Source of the DNA: Azospirillum sp. OGB3
Lineage (GTDB): Bacteria > Pseudomonadota > Alphaproteobacteria > Azospirillales > Azospirillaceae
Assembly: GCF_014192915.1 (NCBI RefSeq)
Contig: NZ_JACHYN010000008.1
Coordinates: forward strand, 215,058 to 279,057
DNA length: 64,000 bases
Reading direction: 5' to 3'
The notes beneath the pieces are model-generated. The model did not search any database. It was not told the origin of the DNA and saw nothing but the letters and a program-made list of their open reading frames with translations. The position numbers were made by a program, and so were the translations under genes. Below are positions 59,314 to 64,000 of the stretch, in pieces; the stretch's first letter is position 1, and every line of letters starts with the position of its first letter.

Positions 59314-61332
59314 ATGGTTGAGACAGGCATGTTCGACAAAATTCTGATCGCGAACCGTGGCGAGATCGCCTGCCGCATCATCCGCACCGCCCGCCGCATG
59401 GGCATCCGCACCGTCGCCGTGTACTCGGAAGCCGACGCCCGCGCCATGCATGTGGAGATGGCCGACGAGGCCGTCTGCATCGGCCCGGCGCCGGTCGGCG
59501 AGAGCTACCTGCGCGGCGACGCGATCCTTGAGGTCGCAAAGCGCACGGGCGCCCAGGCCATCCATCCCGGCTACGGCTTCCTGTCGGAGAACGCCGGCTT
59601 CGCGGCGGCCTGCGCCGAGGCCGGCGTGGTTTTCATCGGCCCGCCGATCGAGGCCATCCGCGTCATGGGCTCCAAGGCGGAATCCAAGCGCGTGATGTCC
59701 CAGGCCGACGTGCCGCTGGTCCCCGGCTTCCACGGCGAGGCCCAGGATCTGGAGACGCTGAGCGCGGAGGCCGAGCGCATCGGCTACCCGGTGCTGGTCA
59801 AAGCGTCGGCGGGCGGCGGCGGCAAGGGCATGCGCGTGGTCCGCGCCGCGGGCGAGTTCGCCGACGCGGTGGCCGGCGCCAAGCGCGAGGCCAAGGCCGC
59901 CTTCGGCGACGACAGCGTGCTTCTGGAGAAGTATCTGGGCCGCCCGCGCCATGTGGAGATCCAGGTCTTCTGCGACACCCACGGCAACGGCGTCTATCTG
60001 TTCGAGCGCGACTGCTCCATCCAGCGCCGCCACCAGAAGGTGATCGAAGAGGCCCCGGCCCCGGCGCTGCCCGACGACCTGCGCCGCCGCATGGGCGAGG
60101 CCGCGGTGGCCGCCGCCAAGGCGGTGAACTACGTCGGCGCCGGCACGGTGGAATTCCTCTACGAGGACGGCGGCTTCTACTTCATCGAGATGAACACCCG
60201 CCTCCAGGTCGAGCATCCGGTGACCGAGAAGATCACCGGCCAGGACCTCGTGGAGTGGCAGTTGCGCGTCGCCGCCGGCGGCACGCTGCCGCTGATGCAG
60301 GACCAGCTCACCCGCCGCGGCCACGCCTTCGAGGCGCGCCTCTACGCGGAGGACCCGCAGCGCGAGTTCCTGCCGGCCATCGGCAAGCTGGTCCGCCTGC
60401 GCCCGCCCGCCGAGAACGACCATGTCCGCGTCGACACCGGTGTCCGCGAGGGCGACGAGGTCACCATGTTCTACGACCCGATGATCGCCAAGCTGATCGT
60501 CTGGGACGAGGACCGCGACGCCGCCCTGCGCCGCCTGCGCGTGGCGCTCGCCGCCTACGAGGTGGTCGGGGTGACGACCAACGTGGCCTTCCTCGGCGCC
60601 ATCGCCGGTCATCCGGCCTTCCGCGCGGTGGAGATCGACACCGGCTTCATCGAGCGGCACCGCGCCGACCTGCTGCCCCCTCCGGCCCCGGTGCCGGATC
60701 GCGGGCTGGCCATCGCGGCGCTCAGCGTTCTGCTCCGCCGCAACGCCGACGCCCGCAAGGCCCGCCGCGCCGCGTCGGACCCCTGGTCGCCCTGGCTGTC
60801 GGCCAGCGGCTGGCGCCTCAACGACGACAACCACCACGACTTGCGCCTGATGGATGGCGACACGCCGCGCGCCCTGACCCTGCATTTCCGCCCCGACGGC
60901 TACGAGATCGAGGTGGAGGGCCGCCCGGCCATCCGGGCCGAGCGGGTCACTCTGGACGGCGAGACGCTGACCGCCACCATCGACGCGGTGCGCACCCGCG
61001 CCACGGTGATCTGTCAGGGTCTGGACCTGACCATCCTGTCAGACGGGGCGGTGTGGCGCCTGCATCTCGACGACCCGACCGCCCGCGCGGCGGAGCAGGA
61101 GGGCGGGTCCGGCCGCCTCACCGCGCCGATGCCGGGCACCGTCGTCCGCGTGCTGGTCGAGCCGGGCCAGACGGTGGAGGCGGGCGCACCGCTGATGCTG
61201 CTGGAAGCGATGAAGATGGAGCACACCATCAAGGCCCCCGCCGCCGGCACGGTCAGCGCCGTCAACTTCGCGGCGGGCGATCAGGTGTCCGAAGGCGTGG
61301 ACCTGCTGGTCCTCGACGTGGCGGAGGGATGA
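59314..61332 (+). CDS. mccA: 3-methylcrotonyl-CoA carboxylase, biotin carboxylase/carrier (alpha) subunit
   Basis: 672 aa from the ATG at 59314 (an ATG at 59329 is possible). Biotin carboxylase domain: [42 protein letters not shown]-grasp [60 protein letters not shown]. Middle BT domain about 470-590. C-terminal biotinyl domain with biotin-accepting Lys634 in [14 protein letters not shown]. With MccB it forms an alpha6beta6 enzyme. Overlaps the next gene by four bases. Confidence 0.95.
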   Translation: MVETGMFDKILIANRGEIACRIIRTARRMGIRTVAVYSEADARAMHVEMADEAVCIGPAPVGESYLRGDAILEVAKRTGAQAIHPGYGFLSENAGFAAACAEAGVVFIGPPIEAIRVMGSKAESKRVMSQADVPLVPGFHGEAQDLETLSAEAERIGYPVLVKASAGGGGKGMRVVRAAGEFADAVAGAKREAKAAFGDDSVLLEKYLGRPRHVEIQVFCDTHGNGVYLFERDCSIQRRHQKVIEEAPAPALPDDLRRRMGEAAVAAAKAVNYVGAGTVEFLYEDGGFYFIEMNTRLQVEHPVTEKITGQDLVEWQLRVAAGGTLPLMQDQLTRRGHAFEARLYAEDPQREFLPAIGKLVRLRPPAENDHVRVDTGVREGDEVTMFYDPMIAKLIVWDEDRDAALRRLRVALAAYEVVGVTTNVAFLGAIAGHPAFRAVEIDTGFIERHRADLLPPPAPVPDRGLAIAALSVLLRRNADARKARRAASDPWSPWLSASGWRLNDDNHHDLRLMDGDTPRALTLHFRPDGYEIEVEGRPAIRAERVTLDGETLTATIDAVRTRATVICQGLDLTILSDGAVWRLHLDDPTARAAEQEGGSGRLTAPMPGTVVRVLVEPGQTVEAGAPLMLLEAMKMEHTIKAPAAGTVSAVNFAAGDQVSEGVDLLVLDVAEG

Positions 61333-62234
61333 GCATGCGCCTGCCGAAAAGCGTCCGCATGGTTGAGGTCGGACCGCGCGACGGCCTCCAGAACGAGAAG
61401 CAGATCGTCCCGACGGCGGTGAAGATCGGTCTGGTCGACCGGCTGACCGATGCCGGGCTGATCGCCATCGAGGCCGGCAGCTTCGTGTCGCCCAAATGGG
61501 TCCCACAGATGGCCGACACGCCGGACGTCTTCGCCGGCATCCGCCGCAAGGAGGGGGTGCGCTATGTCGCGCTCACCCCGAACGCCAAGGGGCTGGAGGG
61601 CGCGCTCGCCGCCCGCGCCGACGAGGTGGCGGTGTTCGCCGCCGCGTCGGAGAGCTTCAGCCGGACGAACATCAACTGCTCCATCGCCGAGAGCCTGGAC
61701 CGCTTCGTCCCGGTGCTGGAGCAGGCGAAGGCCCGGGGTGTGCCGGTGCGCGGCTACGTCTCCTGCGTGCTCGGCTGCCCCTACGAGGGGGAGATCGCCC
61801 CGGCGGCGGTGGCCGAGGTGGCCGGCCGGCTGCTCGATATGGGCTGCTACGAGGTCTCGCTCGGCGACACCATCGGCACCGGCACGCCGGCCAAGGCCCA
61901 GGCGATGATCGCGGCGGTGGCGGAGCGCGTGCCGATGGATCGTTTGGCGGTGCATTTCCACGACACCTACGGCCAGGCGCTCGCCAACATCCTGGCGACG
62001 CTGGAGATGGGTGTGGCGGTGGTGGACAGCTCCGTCGCCGGGCTGGGTGGCTGCCCCTACGCCAAGGGGGCGTCCGGCAACGTGGCGAGCGAGGACGTGC
62101 TCTACATGCTGAACGGACTGGGCGTCGGGACGGGGGTGGATCTCGACCGGCTGGTGGCGGCTGGCGCTTATATCAGCGATGCCATCGGCCGTCCGACCGC
62201 CTCGAAGGTCGCCCGCGCGCGGGGATGTGCGTAA
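61329..62234 (+). CDS. liuE: Hydroxymethylglutaryl-CoA lyase
   Basis: 301 aa from the ATG at 61329 overlapping the mccA stop (ATGA). [56 protein letters not shown] is the diagnostic N-terminus, and the catalytic Cys is in [18 protein letters not shown]. His residues of the metal site are in [15 protein letters not shown]. It cleaves HMG-CoA to acetyl-CoA and acetoacetate, the last dedicated leucine step. Confidence 0.95.
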   Translation: MSMRLPKSVRMVEVGPRDGLQNEKQIVPTAVKIGLVDRLTDAGLIAIEAGSFVSPKWVPQMADTPDVFAGIRRKEGVRYVALTPNAKGLEGALAARADEVAVFAAASESFSRTNINCSIAESLDRFVPVLEQAKARGVPVRGYVSCVLGCPYEGEIAPAAVAEVAGRLLDMGCYEVSLGDTIGTGTPAKAQAMIAAVAERVPMDRLAVHFHDTYGQALANILATLEMGVAVVDSSVAGLGGCPYAKGASGNVASEDVLYMLNGLGVGTGVDLDRLVAAGAYISDAIGRPTASKVARARGCA

Positions 62235-62264
62235 AACACGGGAACGAGGGAAGGGAAGGGCGCC

Positions 62265-63092
62265 ATGAGCTTCACGAACCTGCTGGTGCATGTGGACGAC
62301 AGCGACCGCTGCGGGGAGCGGCTGAGCGTCGCCCTGACCCTGGCGCAGAAGCATGGCGCCGCACTGACCGGCCTGTTCGCGCAGAGCGACAGCTCCGGCG
62401 CCGGCATCGTCACGCGCAAGGCCGGCCCGGCGCTGACCCAGGCGGCGCAGCGGGCGCGGGACATGTTCGAGGAGAAGGCCCGCGAGGCCGGCGTGACCAC
62501 GCGCTGGTGGCAGCTCAGCCACGGCGAATACGGCCATGTCATCGCCGAGACGGTGATCTGCTCGCGCTACGCGGACCTCGCCGTGTTCGGCCAGCACGAT
62601 CCGGAGGACAGCCGCGTTCCGGCCGATCTCCTTGAGGAGGTGGTGCTGAACGCCGGGCGCCCGATCCTGGTCGTGCCCCACGCCGGCAGCTATCCGCAGC
62701 TCGCCGACCGTCCGGTCATCGCCTGGAACGGCAGCCGCGAGGCCGCCCGCGCCGTAAACGACGCGCTGCCGCTGCTGAAGCAGGCGAGTTCGGTGCTCCT
62801 GCTCGCCTTCCACACCCAGCCGCGGGCGGAGGGGAGCGGCGCCGTCCCACAGGTCGATATCCTGGAGCATCTGGCGAGCCATGGCGTGAAGGCCACACCG
62901 GAACGCATGACCATCACCGGCATGACGCCGATGGACGCCGTGCTGTCACGCGCCTCGGACCATGGCGCCGACCTTCTGGTGATGGGCGGCTTCGGCGGCT
63001 ATGGCGGCTCGCTGTTCCCGCTGTTCGGGCGGGGCAGCAACACCCGCCAGATCCTGCGCCAGATGACCCTTCCCGTTCTGTTGTCGCACTGA
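62265..63092 (+). CDS. Tandem universal stress protein (UspA domains)
   Basis: 275 aa with two Usp folds: residues 1-140 (MSFTNLLVHVDDSDRCGERLSVALTLAQKHGAALTGLFA) and 150-275 (RPVIAWNGSREAARAVNDALPLLKQASSVLLLAF). The second contains the ATP-binding G-2x-G-9x-G[S/T] element near its end (MGGFGGYGGSLFPLFGRGSNTRQILRQM). The first domain has diverged. It is codirectional between HMG-CoA lyase (30 bp) and ETF-QO (33 bp) and so is probably co-transcribed. Role: a nucleotide-binding stress or metabolic-state sensor. Confidence 0.9.
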   Translation: MSFTNLLVHVDDSDRCGERLSVALTLAQKHGAALTGLFAQSDSSGAGIVTRKAGPALTQAAQRARDMFEEKAREAGVTTRWWQLSHGEYGHVIAETVICSRYADLAVFGQHDPEDSRVPADLLEEVVLNAGRPILVVPHAGSYPQLADRPVIAWNGSREAARAVNDALPLLKQASSVLLLAFHTQPRAEGSGAVPQVDILEHLASHGVKATPERMTITGMTPMDAVLSRASDHGADLLVMGGFGGYGGSLFPLFGRGSNTRQILRQMTLPVLLSH

Positions 63093-63125
63093 GTTTGTTC
63101 GCACGAAACAAGGAAAGAAGAAGAA

Positions 63126-64000
63126 ATGGCTGACGAGATGGCTCGCGACCCGCGCGAGGTGATGGAGTACGACGTCCTTGTCGTCGGAGCCGGCCCGTCG
63201 GGCCTGAGCGCGGCCATCCGCCTGAAACAGCTCGCCAACGAGGCGGGGCAGGAGCTGTCGGTCTGCGTCGTCGAGAAGGGCTCGGAGGTCGGCGCCCACC
63301 TGCTCTCCGGCGCGGTGTTCGAGCCGCACGCGCTCGACGAGCTGATCCCCGACTGGAAGGAGAAGGGCGCGCCGCTCACCACCCCGGCGCGCGAGGACCG
63401 CTTCCTCTTCCTCACCGAAACCAAGGCGCTGAAGTCGCCCTTCGCCCCGCCGCAGATGCACAATCACGGCAACTACATCATCTCCCTCGGCAACCTCGCC
63501 CGCTGGATGGCCGGGCAGGCCGAGGAGCTGGGTGTCGAGATCTACCCCGGCTTCGCCGCCGCCGAGGTGCTCTACGACGACGCGGGCGCGGTCAAGGGGG
63601 TCGCCACCGGCGACATGGGCATCGGCAAGGACGGCGGGAAGACCGCCAACTACACCCCGGGCATGGAGCTGCACGCCCGGCAGACCATCTTCGCCGAGGG
63701 CTGCCGCGGCTCGCTGACCAAGACGCTGTTCGAGCGCTTCGACCTGCGCCGCGACGCCGATCCCCAGACCTACGGCATCGGCATCAAGGAGCTGTGGGAG
63801 GTGGCGCCGGAGAAATCCCAGCCCGGCCTGATCGTCCACACCATCGGTTGGCCGATGGACCCCAAGACCTACGGCGGCTCCTGGCTCTACCACATGGAGG
63901 GCAATCTGGTGTCGGTCGGCTTCGTGGTCGGGCTCGACTACGAGAACCCGCACCTGTCGCCCTTCGAGGAGTTCCAGCGCTACAAGACCCACCCGGCGAT
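63126..64000 (+). CDS. etfD: Electron-transfer flavoprotein:ubiquinone oxidoreductase, N-terminal part (cut by window edge)
   Basis: The frame from the ATG at 63126 (AAGGAAAGAAG upstream) is open to the last base, giving 291 residues. FAD-binding [154 protein letters not shown] and [28 protein letters not shown] are unmistakable for ETF-QO. The 4Fe-4S cluster domain is beyond the window. It delivers electrons from acyl-CoA dehydrogenases to ubiquinone, matching the three dehydrogenase genes in this window. Confidence 0.97.
   Translation, partial: MADEMARDPREVMEYDVLVVGAGPSGLSAAIRLKQLANEAGQELSVCVVEKGSEVGAHLLSGAVFEPHALDELIPDWKEKGAPLTTPAREDRFLFLTETKALKSPFAPPQMHNHGNYIISLGNLARWMAGQAEELGVEIYPGFAAAEVLYDDAGAVKGVATGDMGIGKDGGKTANYTPGMELHARQTIFAEGCRGSLTKTLFERFDLRRDADPQTYGIGIKELWEVAPEKSQPGLIVHTIGWPMDPKTYGGSWLYHMEGNLVSVGFVVGLDYENPHLSPFEEFQRYKTHPA

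Overview
The window is about 64 kb of very GC-rich, gene-dense DNA from an alphaproteobacterium. Gene content, codon use and the abundant G+C-rich intergenic palindromes suggest a member of the Rhodospirillales/Azospirillum group, probably a chromosome or chromid. That assignment is inference from memory, since no rRNA, tRNA or replication gene is present. Both ends are cut inside genes: a MocR-type regulator on the left and electron-transfer flavoprotein:ubiquinone oxidoreductase on the right.

Layout. (1) 0-13 kb, small-molecule metabolism and transport: a divergent MocR regulator/FMN-oxidase-like pair, two membrane-associated hypotheticals, a LysR regulator divergent from an omega-aminotransferase plus (methyl)malonate-semialdehyde dehydrogenase pair (beta-alanine or similar amine catabolism), a CBS/BON protein with an FCD-type GntR regulator, a TerC-like membrane protein, and a tctCBA tripartite tricarboxylate transporter. 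(2) 13-32 kb, cell-surface and secretion island: a right-handed beta-helix protein with a CBM60-like domain, a leftward cluster of four glycosyltransferases, a methyltransferase, a polysaccharide pyruvyl transferase and secreted or membrane hypotheticals, then a small protein made almost entirely of RTX repeats and a two-gene type I secretion system. (3) 32.6-35.4 kb: galE, a MarR-like regulator and a DUF2336 protein. (4) 35.6-40.8 kb: a TetR regulator, matB-like malonyl-CoA synthetase with a MatR-like GntR regulator, and two valine-pathway genes (acyl-CoA dehydrogenase, 3-hydroxyisobutyrate dehydrogenase). (5) 41-53 kb: a Liv-type ABC importer with embedded acyl-CoA-synthetase-like genes and an aldehyde dehydrogenase, facing a divergent and unusual regulator. 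(6) 53-64 kb: a complete leucine/isovalerate (liu) degradation operon, a universal stress protein and ETF-QO, which takes the electrons of the acyl-CoA dehydrogenases.

The most interesting item is the protein at 40950-42617. An IclR-type winged helix is fused to an acyl-CoA-synthetase-like domain that has a destroyed ATP P-loop and stops at the hinge, so it lacks the C-terminal catalytic subdomain. It looks like an enzyme fold reused as the ligand sensor of a transcription factor. Two near-identical 17-bp palindromes lie just downstream of the two divergent promoters between it and the transporter operon. The two other AMP-binding proteins in the same locus also have altered P-loops, while MatB nearby is canonical.

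Other regulatory structure can be read directly. An 18-bp CCATACG-N4-CGTATGG palindrome occurs at the TetR gene and twice in front of the liu operon 17 kb away. GTATAC-core sites sit at both FCD-GntR loci. Eight copies of three related families of intergenic palindromic repeats are scattered through the window, some inside operons, one read through as the N-terminus of a secreted protein, and one abutting the truncated end of the fusion regulator.
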